From positions 1 through 64,000 of the forward strand of contig DATKNQ010000266.1 of assembly GCA_035541265.1 (NCBI GenBank): DNA of 64,000 nt, read 5' to 3'. Under the pieces are notes generated by a model. That model did no database searches and was not told the DNA's origin. It saw only the letters and a program-made list of their open reading frames with translations. This DNA is from Bog-159 sp035541265. GTDB lineage: Bacteria > Acidobacteriota > Terriglobia > Bryobacterales > Bryobacteraceae. Positions 41,096-49,447 of the stretch are shown piece by piece. How positions within the stretch are numbered: position 1 is the first letter of the stretch; the number at the start of each line of letters is the position of its first letter. The translations under genes and the position numbers were made by a program.

Positions 41096-42434
41096 AGTGA
41101 TTGTTCAAACGCAGTCCCGCATCGATGTAGTTTGTGCGGGCCTGGGATGCCTCGGCGCCCAGCAGCACATTGGGCGCCAGGCGGTAAAAGAAATTCGCCC
41201 CATACATCCAGTTCCGGCCGATGGCGTACTCGCCCAAGTCGGCCGCGCGCCCGTTTTCCAGGCCGGAGAAGAGATGGAACGAGAGGCGCCGCGTGACGAG
41301 CAGCGTAAGCTGACCCCATCCGCCCCTGCTGTGTACCGGAATAGCCGTCCCGGCCGGCAGGATGGTGTAGCCGGTGATGCCGCCCACCGGGCCGGCGTTT
41401 TGTCCGCTGAAGAACGCGCCCGTGAATTCGAGTTTTTGCCAGGGATTCGTGAACCAGTCGAGTGAAAACAAGTTGGACGGAATGGAAGTACCCGCGATAT
41501 GCGTCACGCTCGTATGGAATCCCGGCGCGATTTCGAAGCGGCGGCCGCCCTCCTCTCCGTGATAGAAATTGAAGCGGCCTTCCAGCCCCGGGCGGACGGG
41601 CTCCGGAGGACGGCCGCCGCTGAACTGGTATAACTGCATCTCGGCGGTTTCGACCACGCCCACCTGCGCCCGAACTCCCGAGCGATCGCCGAAACGCAGC
41701 TTCTGTTCAAGGCGGGCCTGCGGCAGCCACTGCCACAGGTTCCCCGCGCCGGCCAGGGGCGGCACTTCCACCTGCGCCAGCGATGCCGGCTCGCGCGGCG
41801 CGAAGATGGGGCTCTCCTGTCCTACCATCACGCTGCGGCTTGCCCAATCGACCTCGATCTCGCCGGTCCGCAGCCGGAATCCAAAATCCTGCGGCGTGCC
41901 GGAGCCGCCCGCGAAATCCATGTACACATTGCCGTGCACGCTGCCGCCCCACAAAATCTGCGGACCGGAATACTCGAGGCCCAGGGTGGTCTGGTAAAAA
42001 CGGGCGCCGCCGCTCGCTTGGCTGCCGAGCCAGGCAAAGGCCGGATATTCGTCACCGCCGCTGCCTTTCGAGTTCAAGAACGCGTTGAACAGCGCCATGC
42101 CGGTGATGCGGATAGGGAAGTGCTGGGAGGCTTCCACCTTGCTCTGCGCCATCTCTTCGAGGCGGCTCTCGTTCACCGCGGCCCTTTCGTCCGCAGCCTG
42201 CGCAGAGGGAGCGGACGGCGCGCTTGGAGCGGGCTGGGCGCGCGCCGTGGCCAATTCCTGCCGCAGTTGGTGGACTTCCTCTGCGAGCGCGCGGTTTTGC
42301 TCTTCTAAGCGGCTCAGACGGTCCAGAATCTGTTGCATCACGGGTGAGGTCTGCGCCGCAAGAACGGCCGGCACAACAAGGACGAGCAGGATGCGCCGCA
42401 GGAGGCTACGGCGAATGATCGGCAGACTTTGCAT
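41067..42434 (-). CDS. Outer-membrane beta-barrel protein with N-terminal coiled coil
   Basis: The 455-residue protein has a signal peptide (LLRRILLVLVVPAVLAAQ), a coiled coil (ILDRLSRLEEQNRALAEEVH) and a Pro/Ala/Ser linker. A long region of alternating amphipathic strands follows, rich in Gly and aromatic residues, ending in LNNHYDLALAYLF. A terminal Phe is the usual sign of an outer-membrane barrel recognised by BamA. It resembles OprO/porin-like proteins of Acidobacteria. I placed the start at the ATG in front of the signal peptide; the frame is open far upstream but antisense-like there. It overlaps the response regulator gene by 29 nt. Confidence 0.83.
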   Translation of the reverse strand: MQSLPIIRRSLLRRILLVLVVPAVLAAQTSPVMQQILDRLSRLEEQNRALAEEVHQLRQELATARAQPAPSAPSAPSAQAADERAAVNESRLEEMAQSKVEASQHFPIRITGMALFNAFLNSKGSGGDEYPAFAWLGSQASGGARFYQTTLGLEYSGPQILWGGSVHGNVYMDFAGGSGTPQDFGFRLRTGEIEVDWASRSVMVGQESPIFAPREPASLAQVEVPPLAGAGNLWQWLPQARLEQKLRFGDRSGVRAQVGVVETAEMQLYQFSGGRPPEPVRPGLEGRFNFYHGEEGGRRFEIAPGFHTSVTHIAGTSIPSNLFSLDWFTNPWQKLEFTGAFFSGQNAGPVGGITGYTILPAGTAIPVHSRGGWGQLTLLVTRRLSFHLFSGLENGRAADLGEYAIGRNWMYGANFFYRLAPNVLLGAEASQARTNYIDAGLRLNNHYDLALAYLF

Positions 42435-42807
42435 CGAGAAGTTGCTCCAGTTTAAGTCGCACCTGTGCGGGCGAATAGGGTTTGGGGAAGAACGCGTTGG
42501 CGCCGATCGCCCGGAGGCGTGACGGGGTGCCCGGATCGGTGTCGCCGCTGACCACGATGATGGGCAGCATGCGGTGCCGGGGTTCGGCGCGGATCCGCTC
42601 GATGAATTCAAATCCGTCCATACGCGGCATATTCAGGTCGGTCACTACGGCGCTCACGGCGCATTCCCCGCTGTTCAGCAGGCGCAAAGCTTCCTGCGCG
42701 GTAGGCAGCACGGCCACGGTAATGTCCGGTATACCAAGGAAGGCCATCTCCAATGTGGTGGCACAGGTAGCCGCATCTTCGACTATAACGACTGTACCGC
42801 CCGGCAT
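42406..42807 (-). CDS. Single-domain response regulator
   Basis: The 133-residue protein is a lone receiver (CheY-like) domain: acidic pocket IVEDA, phosphoacceptor D57 in VVTDLNMPRMDGFEF, SGDTD and K109 in FFPKPYSPAQVRLKLEQLL. There is no output domain, so it must act through protein contacts. A GTG at 42825 in the same frame is an alternative start. It is the first gene of the unit that ends with the histidine kinase, and the pair is presumably cognate. Confidence 0.87.
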   Translation of the reverse strand: MPGGTVVIVEDAATCATTLEMAFLGIPDITVAVLPTAQEALRLLNSGECAVSAVVTDLNMPRMDGFEFIERIRAEPRHRMLPIIVVSGDTDPGTPSRLRAIGANAFFPKPYSPAQVRLKLEQLLDAKSADHSP

Positions 42808-42913
42808 CACTAGGCTTCGCTGCACCTCTTGTTACACATTCTCGCCCATCGGGACAGGGCGCCGGTGCGCACGCTGTAAAAAACCTGTAAAACTTGTTGC
42901 GCGCGGCGATCGG

Positions 42914-43651
42914 TCAAAGGCTGCGCAGACGAAAGCCGCCATCCACGTCGATCACCTGGCCGGCGGAGTAATCCAGCCGCCCGTCGGCAATCGCGCGCAC
43001 CACGCGGGCCACGTCGGCCGGCTCTCCCATGCGCGCCTGCGGCAGCAGGCCCGCCCGAATCCGGTCCACGTAAATCTTCTCGACCGCGGCCGTCATGTCC
43101 GTTCGGATGATGCCGGGGCGGATCTCGAAAACCTGAATACCGTGTGCGGCCAGGCGCTGCGCATACACCGCCGCCGACATGCTCAGCCCGGCCTTCGCGA
43201 TGCAGTATTCAGCACGATTGAGCGACACCGTGTAAGCCGAAATCGATGTGATGAAGATGATGCGGCCGTGGCCGCGCTCGAGCATCCAGCGGGCCGCCAG
43301 CGCCGTGAGGAAGTGCGGCCCCTTCAGATTGGTGGCCACCAGTTCGTCGAAGCTTTCTTCGGACGCTTCCAGGACGTCGCGCCGTTCCCGCGGGGCGATG
43401 CCGGCGTTATTCACCAGCAGGTCGAGAGCTTCGCAGCACTCGCGCGCGTGGCGGATCAGCGCCGCGCGATCCTCCGCGGACGAGATATCGCAGCGCAGAA
43501 TCCCGGCGCCCGTATCTGCGGCGAGGCTCTCGGCAGCCTCCCGGTTGCTCTTGTAGGTGGCGATGACCCGGTGGTCGCGCGCGAGTTCCACCGCGATAGC
43601 GCGGCCGATGCCGCGGCTCGCGCCGGTTACGATGCTAACGGGTCTCGGCAA
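42914..43651 (-). CDS. Short-chain dehydrogenase/reductase (FabG-like)
   Basis: The 245-residue SDR has the nucleotide motif TGASRGIG, NNAGIAPRE, the catalytic Ser in ITSISAYTVS, Tyr-Lys in EYCIAKAGLS and GEPADVARVVRAIADGRLDY with the C-terminal GQVIDVDGGFRLR typical of 3-oxoacyl-ACP reductase-like SDRs. Asn, Ser, Tyr and Lys are all present, so it should be active. Its start overlaps the DsbA-like gene by 17 nt. Substrate cannot be deduced; FabG-like annotation reflects family only. Confidence 0.88.
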   Translation of the reverse strand: MPRPVSIVTGASRGIGRAIAVELARDHRVIATYKSNREAAESLAADTGAGILRCDISSAEDRAALIRHARECCEALDLLVNNAGIAPRERRDVLEASEESFDELVATNLKGPHFLTALAARWMLERGHGRIIFITSISAYTVSLNRAEYCIAKAGLSMSAAVYAQRLAAHGIQVFEIRPGIIRTDMTAAVEKIYVDRIRAGLLPQARMGEPADVARVVRAIADGRLDYSAGQVIDVDGGFRLRSL

Positions 43652-44207
43652 GGGCGTCGTCGATGCCTTTCGAGATGGCTTCGAACGTGAAGGTTTCGAC
43701 GAATGGCCGGCCGTTCACGAAGACCGTAGGGGTGTGGATGACGCCGCGGGCGACGCCATCCTGATAATCCGCCTCCACTATCTTTGCGTAGCGCGCATCC
43801 GTGAGTGCGGCGATCGCCGTCTCGGCGTCGATGCCGTGCGACTGGGCGAACGCCGCCAGCCTCTGGTTGAAATTGGCATCCGTGGTGATTTCCTGTCCCG
43901 CCATGGCGTAGTGCCGGTATTCGAGACCCAGGGTGACGCCACGCTCGTCGAAGAACCGCGCCGCGATGGCAGCCCGCCGCGCCCAGACATGTTTGGCCAG
44001 TGGAAAATCGTGATGCACGAAGGCCACTTTGTTGGCGTACTTGGGCAGCAACTTTTCGTCCAGCATGCGCCGGAAGGCCGCGCAGTCCGGGCACTGCAGA
44101 TCCTCGTAGATGATTGCGCGCACCGGGCTGTCAGCGAACCCCTCGATGACGAGAGTCTGCGCGGGAAGCGCCATCGCCGGCAACAATAGCGCCAGTGCCA
44201 TTTTCAT
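43635..44207 (-). CDS. Exported DsbA-like thioredoxin-fold protein
   Basis: The 190-residue protein has a signal peptide (MALALLLPAMALPAQ) and a thioredoxin/DsbA fold (Thioredoxin_4 type). The redox motif is C39-P-D-C42 in YEDLQCPDCAAFRRM; further blocks are VHHDFPLAKHVWARRAA and GVIHTPTVFVNGRPF with the cis-Pro (TPTVFVNG). It probably oxidises or isomerises thiols in the periplasm. The ATG used has TACAAT exactly 6 nt upstream and no ribosome binding site. It is divergent from the FkbM gene and leads a two-gene unit with the SDR. Confidence 0.86.
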   Translation of the reverse strand: MKMALALLLPAMALPAQTLVIEGFADSPVRAIIYEDLQCPDCAAFRRMLDEKLLPKYANKVAFVHHDFPLAKHVWARRAAIAARFFDERGVTLGLEYRHYAMAGQEITTDANFNQRLAAFAQSHGIDAETAIAALTDARYAKIVEADYQDGVARGVIHTPTVFVNGRPFVETFTFEAISKGIDDALAETR

Positions 44208-44213
44208 TGGTCC

Positions 44214-44219
44214 ATTGTA
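44214..44219 (-). promoter_or_regulatory. -10 element TACAAT, leaderless-type
   Basis: On the minus strand TACAAT, six bases (GGACCA), then the ATG of the DsbA-like gene. It lies 30 bp from a divergent element with the same spacing. Confidence 0.6.
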
Positions 44220-44248
44220 AAATGACGCGGGTGCGGCGTTCATAGGGT

Positions 44249-44254
44249 TATTAT
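44249..44254 (+). promoter_or_regulatory. -10 element TATTAT, leaderless-type
   Basis: TATTAT, six bases (CACAAT), then the GTG of the FkbM-type gene. No ribosome binding site precedes this GTG, so a leaderless transcript beginning with GTG is inferred. Confidence 0.6.
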
Positions 44255-44260
44255 CACAAT

Positions 44261-45172
44261 GTGAAGACCTCGCGCATCTTACTACTCTTCGTAATTCTGC
44301 TGGCCGCCAGCCTGGCAGCTTACCTCATCTTCCCGCCGGTGCGGCTGTGGGCCCTGGTGGTCGCCGGACACAGCCCTGTTTGTCCCATGTCGAAGGCCAT
44401 CGAATGCAACGCGAACGTAGTGGAAAAGACTCGCATCAAGGACCGCATCCTCGCCGCGAGCCGGCTGTTGAAAGAGGAAAGCGGTCTGGAGTTGTGGCAC
44501 ACTCCCAAAGGCGATTATTGGATTCCGAAGGGCAATCGCTACGTACTGCCGTTCAACCTGGCCGAGATGGAACAGCATATTTACGGCAGTGGCGAGCACT
44601 TCATTCACAAGGGCGACATCGTGCTCGACTGCGGCGCCAGCGATGGCGATTTCACGCGGCAGGCGCTCGAAGCAGGCGCGCAGAAAGTAGTCTCGATCGA
44701 AATCTCGCCGTCGAGCGTGGAATGCATCCGGCGGAATCTCGCCGCGGAGGTCGCCGGCGGCCGGGTCATCGTATATCCGAAGGGCGTGTGGAACAAAGAC
44801 GATGTTCTGATGCTGAACGTGGACGACACGAACTTTGCCGCCAACAGCGTGGTGATGCACCCGGAGTCATCGCATCCGGGCGTGCAGGTTCCGTTGACCA
44901 CGATCGACGAACTGGTCGCCGAGTTGAAACTGCCGCGCGTGGATTTCATCAAGATGGATATCGAGGGCGCGGAGGTGCCTGCGCTGGCGGGCGCGCATGA
45001 CACGCTGGTGCGCTTCAAGCCGCGCCTGGCGATCGCCACCGAACATAAGCCCGACGACGAGTTCACGATCCCCGCTGCGGTGCGCAAAATCCGCGCCGAT
45101 TACCAGATGGAGTGCGGCCCCTGTCTCGAAGCTAAGGGCCACGTGCGGCCAGACGTGCTGTATTTCTGGTAA
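44261..45172 (+). CDS. Membrane-anchored FkbM-family SAM methyltransferase
   Basis: The 303-residue protein has an N-terminal membrane helix (ILLLFVILLAASLAAYLIFP) and a FkbM methyltransferase domain: SAM motif IVLDCGASDGDFTRQALEAG, VVSIEISPSSVECIRRNL, LTTIDELVAELKLPRVDFIK, MDIEGAEVPALAGAHDTL. FkbM enzymes O-methylate sugars or polyketides. A membrane anchor is not standard and suggests action on a lipid-linked or envelope glycan. GTG start with the TATTAT-N6 signal. Confidence 0.88.
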   Translation: MKTSRILLLFVILLAASLAAYLIFPPVRLWALVVAGHSPVCPMSKAIECNANVVEKTRIKDRILAASRLLKEESGLELWHTPKGDYWIPKGNRYVLPFNLAEMEQHIYGSGEHFIHKGDIVLDCGASDGDFTRQALEAGAQKVVSIEISPSSVECIRRNLAAEVAGGRVIVYPKGVWNKDDVLMLNVDDTNFAANSVVMHPESSHPGVQVPLTTIDELVAELKLPRVDFIKMDIEGAEVPALAGAHDTLVRFKPRLAIATEHKPDDEFTIPAAVRKIRADYQMECGPCLEAKGHVRPDVLYFW

Positions 45173-45217
45173 CGGATCGTACGACGCCGGCCACGCGACT
45201 CCTGAGACAATACGAGC

Positions 45218-46504
45218 ATGTCTAAGTTGACGGAAGTCCTCACGCTGGTGCTGTGCGCGGCTCCCTTGCATGCCGAAGTCCACATCATGACCCTGCGGCA
45301 GGCGGTCGCGCGCGCCCTACAGGAGAGCCCGGACATTGCCATGGCCCGGCTGGACCAATTGAAGGCGCAGGAAGCCGTGCGCGTCCAGAAGGACCCGTTT
45401 ACGCCTCGGCTGTCCGTCGGCAGCGGCTTGGCCTATACCAATGGCTTTCCGATGAGTATCGATGGCGCCGCGCCGTCCATTATTCAAGCGCGCGCCACGC
45501 AGTACTTGTTCAACCGGCAGCAGAGTTACGAAGTCGCGAAGACCAAGGAGCAGGCCCGCACGGCGGGTATCTCTGCCAGTGCGAAAAGGAGCGAAGTCGC
45601 CTTTCGCGCCGCTTCCCTGTACCTGGATGCGGAGCGTGCGGCGCGGGCCGCCGAGATGACCCGCAGGGAGATTGAGAGTTTGCAGAAGGTCCTGGCCACG
45701 GTGGAGAGCCGGGTGCAGGAAGGCCGGGAATTACCGATCGAATCCAAGCGCGCCGAGTTGAATCTGGCGCGCACCAGGCAACTCGCGGACGCCTTGGATG
45801 ACGACCGCCAGACTGCCGAAACCTCGCTCGCCCTGGTGCTGGGGTACAGCGCTGACGACCGTGTGCAGCCGGCGCCGGAAGAGCGCACCGCACCGCCGCC
45901 TCCGGCCTCCGAGGACGCGGCTGTGGAAAGCGCCGTGCAGTCGAGCCAGGAGCTGAGGCGTCTGCAATCCGAAATCGTGACGAAAGGGCTGGAGCGCCGG
46001 GCGGCCGAAGCCGCGCGGCTCCCGCATTTCGACCTCGTGGCGCAGTACGGCCTGTTTGCCTCGTTCAACCACTTTTCGAGTTACTTCCTGAAATACCAGC
46101 CCAACAATGGCGAGCTGGGCGTCTCTTTCCAACTCCCAATATTGCCGGGCCCCGCTGTCAGCGCCGCGGCCGCGGAAGCCGATGCGGACGCGTCGAGGCT
46201 GCGCATTCAGCTCACGAATACGCGCAACCAGGTGATTGCCGGCACGCGCCAGGCTTATCGCGAGGTACGCAAGACCGAGGAGTCGCGCGACGTCGCGCGA
46301 CTGGATCTGGAAGTTGCCCGCGAACAGGTCGCCCTAAACCTGGCCCAGTTCGAAGAGGGCCGCATCCGCCTCAGCCAGGTGGAGGATTCGCGGATCGCGG
46401 AGAGCGCCAAGTGGATCGCGTTTTATGACGCGCAGTATGCCGCCGAACGGGCGCGCTGGGCCCTGGCGCGCGAGACCGGGGATCTTCTGGCCGCCTTGCA
46501 ATGA
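45218..46504 (+). CDS. TolC-family outer-membrane channel protein
   Basis: The 428-residue protein has a signal peptide (LTEVLTLVLCAAPLHAE) and two copies of the helical-barrel/strand unit of outer-membrane efflux proteins: TLRQAVARALQESPDIAMAR, then RLSVGSGLAYTNGFP, and in the second half AAEAARLPHFDLVAQYGL, GELGVSFQLPILPGPA and REVRKTEESRDVARLDL. It should form a trimeric channel with an inner-membrane pump, but no pump or adaptor gene is adjacent. GACAAT lies 6 nt before the ATG, a one-base variant of the leaderless signal. Ends 12 nt before the convergent HTH gene. Confidence 0.88.
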   Translation: MSKLTEVLTLVLCAAPLHAEVHIMTLRQAVARALQESPDIAMARLDQLKAQEAVRVQKDPFTPRLSVGSGLAYTNGFPMSIDGAAPSIIQARATQYLFNRQQSYEVAKTKEQARTAGISASAKRSEVAFRAASLYLDAERAARAAEMTRREIESLQKVLATVESRVQEGRELPIESKRAELNLARTRQLADALDDDRQTAETSLALVLGYSADDRVQPAPEERTAPPPPASEDAAVESAVQSSQELRRLQSEIVTKGLERRAAEAARLPHFDLVAQYGLFASFNHFSSYFLKYQPNNGELGVSFQLPILPGPAVSAAAAEADADASRLRIQLTNTRNQVIAGTRQAYREVRKTEESRDVARLDLEVAREQVALNLAQFEEGRIRLSQVEDSRIAESAKWIAFYDAQYAAERARWALARETGDLLAALQ

Positions 46505-46516
46505 CTGGCTACGGCC

Positions 46517-46846
46517 TTAGCTGGCGATGGAGGCTGGATGGAAGCCGCCCCCGACGATGTCGTTCCCGCTGCCGCGCTGCGTGGATTCTTCCTTGCCGGC
46601 CGGAACACCCATTTGCACCCGATAAAAATTCAGCAACTCGGACTCGTCGAAGTCGATGGCTTTTGCGTATTGCCGAATATAGCTGGTGTTATAAATGCCG
46701 CCGGGGAGCTTCTTGAAATCACCACCTTCGATCGCCTTCAGGCTGCGGATATTGATCTTGGTGGATTCAGCGATTTGCTCCAGCGAAATGCCTCGATTGC
46801 GCCGGATGGTAGCCAAGCCAAGGATGCTGCCGTCTTCTTCTTGCAT
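46517..46846 (-). CDS. RodZ-like helix-turn-helix protein, HTH part only
   Basis: The 109-residue protein has the HTH_25 domain found at the N-terminus of RodZ (LATIRRNRGISLEQIAESTK, INIRSLKAIEGGDFKKLPGG, YNTSYIRQYAKAIDFDESEL). RodZ links MreB to the membrane, but the transmembrane helix and periplasmic part are absent; the protein ends with a short polar tail. It may be a stand-alone regulator. GGGAGAAG precedes the start. Confidence 0.82.
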   Translation of the reverse strand: MQEEDGSILGLATIRRNRGISLEQIAESTKINIRSLKAIEGGDFKKLPGGIYNTSYIRQYAKAIDFDESELLNFYRVQMGVPAGKEESTQRGSGNDIVGGGFHPASIAS

Positions 46847-46954
46847 CTACCGCTTCTCCCTGAGAGTGCCATGCACTCGTTTTTATGAAAGTATGAAGAT
46901 GTATTAAGGTAGAAACATAACATAATTCATGCAGGATTGCTGAACTCGCACGCC

Positions 46955-48484
46955 ATGCCCATATCCCGTAGGCGCTTCGCCGCAGGCACCCTGGCAGGAC
47001 TGGCGGCCTGTTTGCCGAAACGGCTGCAAGCGCTGCGGCCGCCTCCCAAGCTGCTTGTGGTTCTGATCGCGGAGCAGTTCCGCGGAATTTACCTGAATCG
47101 CGCGGGTCCGCTGCTGGCTCCCGGCGGCTTCAACGAATTGATGACCAACGGCGCGTATTTTCCGAACTGCGCCCTGGCGGCGAGCAGCTTCACTTCGGCT
47201 GCTCTCGCCACGCTGGCCACCGGCGCCTATCCGCAAGTGCACGGAATTGTCGCCGACCAATGGTACGATCGCCGGTCGCAGTCACTCGTGAAGGCACGCG
47301 CCGGACTGCTGGAAGCGACCACGTTAGCGGATGAACTCGCGCGCGGCGGACGCACTCGGGTGTTTTGCCTGGGCCTCGACGAACGGCGCACTTCGCTGTT
47401 AACCGGCGGCTCGCCGGCGCAAGCCTTCTGGATGGATGCCGGCGGCCAATTCAACACGCGCGGCAATCTGCCGGACTGGCTGAAGGCATACAACACCGCC
47501 CAGCCCATCGATCAGTTGCACGACCGTAAATGGATCGCGATCGGGGCCGGCTTCGGGACCCCTCCTCTGCGCACAATGAGTTACGATTCCAAGCATCCGG
47601 AGGAGTTCTTCGCCCTCTACCAGTCGTCGCCGTTCGCGCAGGACGCGCAGTTTGATGTGCTCCACACCCTGCTGGCCGCCGAAAAGTTGGGGCAGGGAGA
47701 ATCCGTCGATTGCATTTTCGTGACGCTCGGTGCGATGGCCCAGCTCGGTTACGAAACGGGATCGGATTCTCCGCTGATGGACCAGATGGCGCTGCAGCTC
47801 GACCGCCAGATCCAGCGGACGTTCGAGATCTTGAACAAGACTCCCGGCAAGGGCAACTACAACCTGATCTTTGCCGCGGCGCACGGCGCACCTCCGCAGC
47901 CCGATCCGGCTTTGCGCACGCAGAAAGCGGTGCCAGGCGAAAGGATCGCACGTGCGATCAGCCAGAAGCTCTCCGACTGGTTCGACAGCAGCGCGGTCAA
48001 AAACGAGTACGTCGATAAGTACGTCTATCCGTTCCTGTACCTGCAACCGGAGGCGCTGCGCAAGCGCAACGTCACGCCGCGAGCCGCGCGCAAGTTGGCG
48101 GGCGAGGTGGCGCTGCGTCTGCCGGGCGTGGCGGGTTACTACACGGCGGATGGCGACTGCTCCCATACCGGCGATTGGCGCCGCCGGTTCGAAAACAGTT
48201 TCCGGGAATTACGTTCGGGCGACGTGATGCTCTCGTATGAACCGGGCGCAGTGGAAGACTACGGCGCGGGACGCGGCGTCTCTTACGGCTCGCTTTACAG
48301 TTACGATACCCACGTGCCGCTGTTCCTGTATGGCGCGCAGTTCGCCGCGAACGTGATCGAGCGCTCCATTGAAGCGGTCGACGTGGCGCCTACCATCGCC
48401 CGCGCCGCCGGGGTGGGCTTTCCCTCGTCCACTACGGGCCAGGTCTTAGGAGAGGCCTTCGCCGCCGGCGAAAGCTCGTCATGA
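46955..48484 (+). CDS. Tat-exported alkaline-phosphatase-superfamily protein with altered active site
   Basis: The 509-residue protein has a twin-arginine leader (ISRRRFAAGTLAGLAACLP) and the outline of PafA/nucleotide-pyrophosphatase-like enzymes (VVLIAEQFRGIYL, GAYPQVHGIVADQWYDRR, DTHVPLFLYG). Expected metal ligands differ: the D of SxDQFR is E40; the TxPGHA nucleophile loop is TSAALA (T80 remains); the D...H pair of SSTDYVGH is A262 and Y266; ADHG is AAHG (H310 remains). The C-terminal His of the DTHVP block is kept. It may be inactive or use a different metal set. TTG at 46937 is an alternative start. It overlaps pyrD by 4 nt. Confidence 0.8.
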   Translation: MPISRRRFAAGTLAGLAACLPKRLQALRPPPKLLVVLIAEQFRGIYLNRAGPLLAPGGFNELMTNGAYFPNCALAASSFTSAALATLATGAYPQVHGIVADQWYDRRSQSLVKARAGLLEATTLADELARGGRTRVFCLGLDERRTSLLTGGSPAQAFWMDAGGQFNTRGNLPDWLKAYNTAQPIDQLHDRKWIAIGAGFGTPPLRTMSYDSKHPEEFFALYQSSPFAQDAQFDVLHTLLAAEKLGQGESVDCIFVTLGAMAQLGYETGSDSPLMDQMALQLDRQIQRTFEILNKTPGKGNYNLIFAAAHGAPPQPDPALRTQKAVPGERIARAISQKLSDWFDSSAVKNEYVDKYVYPFLYLQPEALRKRNVTPRAARKLAGEVALRLPGVAGYYTADGDCSHTGDWRRRFENSFRELRSGDVMLSYEPGAVEDYGAGRGVSYGSLYSYDTHVPLFLYGAQFAANVIERSIEAVDVAPTIARAAGVGFPSSTTGQVLGEAFAAGESSS

Positions 48485-49413
48485 GCCGCGACGATCCGCG
48501 TCTGGCCACGTCCCTATGCGGCATTGCGCTGCGCAACCCGGTGCTGGCGGCCTCCGGAACTTTCGGCTATGGGGTGGAATTCGAGCGGCTGCTCGATGTA
48601 AACGAGTTGGGGGGCCTGGTGGTAAAAGGCTTGTCGCGGGAGCCGATGGAAGGCAATCCTCCGCCGCGCTTGTGGGAAACGCAGGCGGGCATGCTCAATT
48701 CGGTCGGACTGCAGAATATCGGCGTGCGCGCCTTCGTGCGCGACAAGCTACCGCGCCTGGCGCAGTGGCGCACGGCGGTGATCGCCAACGTCTTCGGCTA
48801 CGCCACCGAGGATTATGTAGAAGTTGCGCGCGTGCTCGAATCGGCCGAAGGGCTGGCGGCTTACGAGCTGAATGTTTCGTGTCCGAACACGCGCCACGGC
48901 GGCATCTTCTTTTCGAACGATCCATCGCTTTTGGCCGAAGTCGTGACGGCGGTGAAGCGCGTGGTGCGCCGCCCTCTGATCGTGAAGCTGTCGCCGAACG
49001 TAGCCGCTATCGAGCCGCTGGCGCGGGCCGCCGAAGACAGCGGCGCGGACGCGATCTCGCTGGTGAATACATTCGTGGCCCTGGCGGTGGATGCGCGAAC
49101 CCGCCGTCCGCGCCTCGGCGCGGGCTTCGGCGGGCTTTCCGGACCGGCGATCAAGCCCATCGCGCTGCGCCTGGTGTATCAAACCGCACAGGCCGTGAAG
49201 ATTCCCGTGATCGGTCTGGGGGGCATCGCCACCGGCGAGGACGCTGCGGAATTCCTGGTGGCTGGCGCGCGTGCGGTCCAGGTCGGTACCGCTACCTTCT
49301 GGGACCCGCGTTCCCCCACACGCGTAGCACGGGAATTGGGACATTTTCTGCGCCAGGAAGGCGTCGCGCACATCGGTGAGATTATGGGTACACTGGAGTG
49401 GCCAAAAGCCTGA
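48481..49413 (+). CDS. pyrD: Dihydroorotate dehydrogenase, class 1B type
   Basis: The 310-residue flavoenzyme oxidises dihydroorotate to orotate in pyrimidine synthesis. Visible blocks: LRNPVLAASGTFGYGVEF, LNSVGLQNIGVRAFVRDKLP, ELNVSCPNTRHGG with the catalytic base C134 of class 1 enzymes, PLIVKLSPNV, LVNTFVALAVDARTRRPRLG, GGLSGPAIKPIALRLVYQ and IGLGGIATGEDAAEFLVAGA. Sequence fits class 1B, which works with an iron-sulfur partner PyrK; no pyrK gene is next to it. It is translationally coupled to the phosphatase-like gene upstream (ATGA). Confidence 0.93.
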   Translation: MSRDDPRLATSLCGIALRNPVLAASGTFGYGVEFERLLDVNELGGLVVKGLSREPMEGNPPPRLWETQAGMLNSVGLQNIGVRAFVRDKLPRLAQWRTAVIANVFGYATEDYVEVARVLESAEGLAAYELNVSCPNTRHGGIFFSNDPSLLAEVVTAVKRVVRRPLIVKLSPNVAAIEPLARAAEDSGADAISLVNTFVALAVDARTRRPRLGAGFGGLSGPAIKPIALRLVYQTAQAVKIPVIGLGGIATGEDAAEFLVAGARAVQVGTATFWDPRSPTRVARELGHFLRQEGVAHIGEIMGTLEWPKA

Positions 49414-49432
49414 GTCCATTATCTGCCGGAGG

Positions 49433-49438
49433 TATCAT
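49433..49438 (+). promoter_or_regulatory. -10 element TATCAT before transketolase
   Basis: TATCAT ends 9 nt before the ATG of tkt. A GGAGG overlaps its 5' edge but is 14 nt from the start codon, too far for a normal ribosome binding site, so a near-leaderless mRNA is possible. Confidence 0.4.
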
Positions 49439-49447
49439 AAAAATTCC

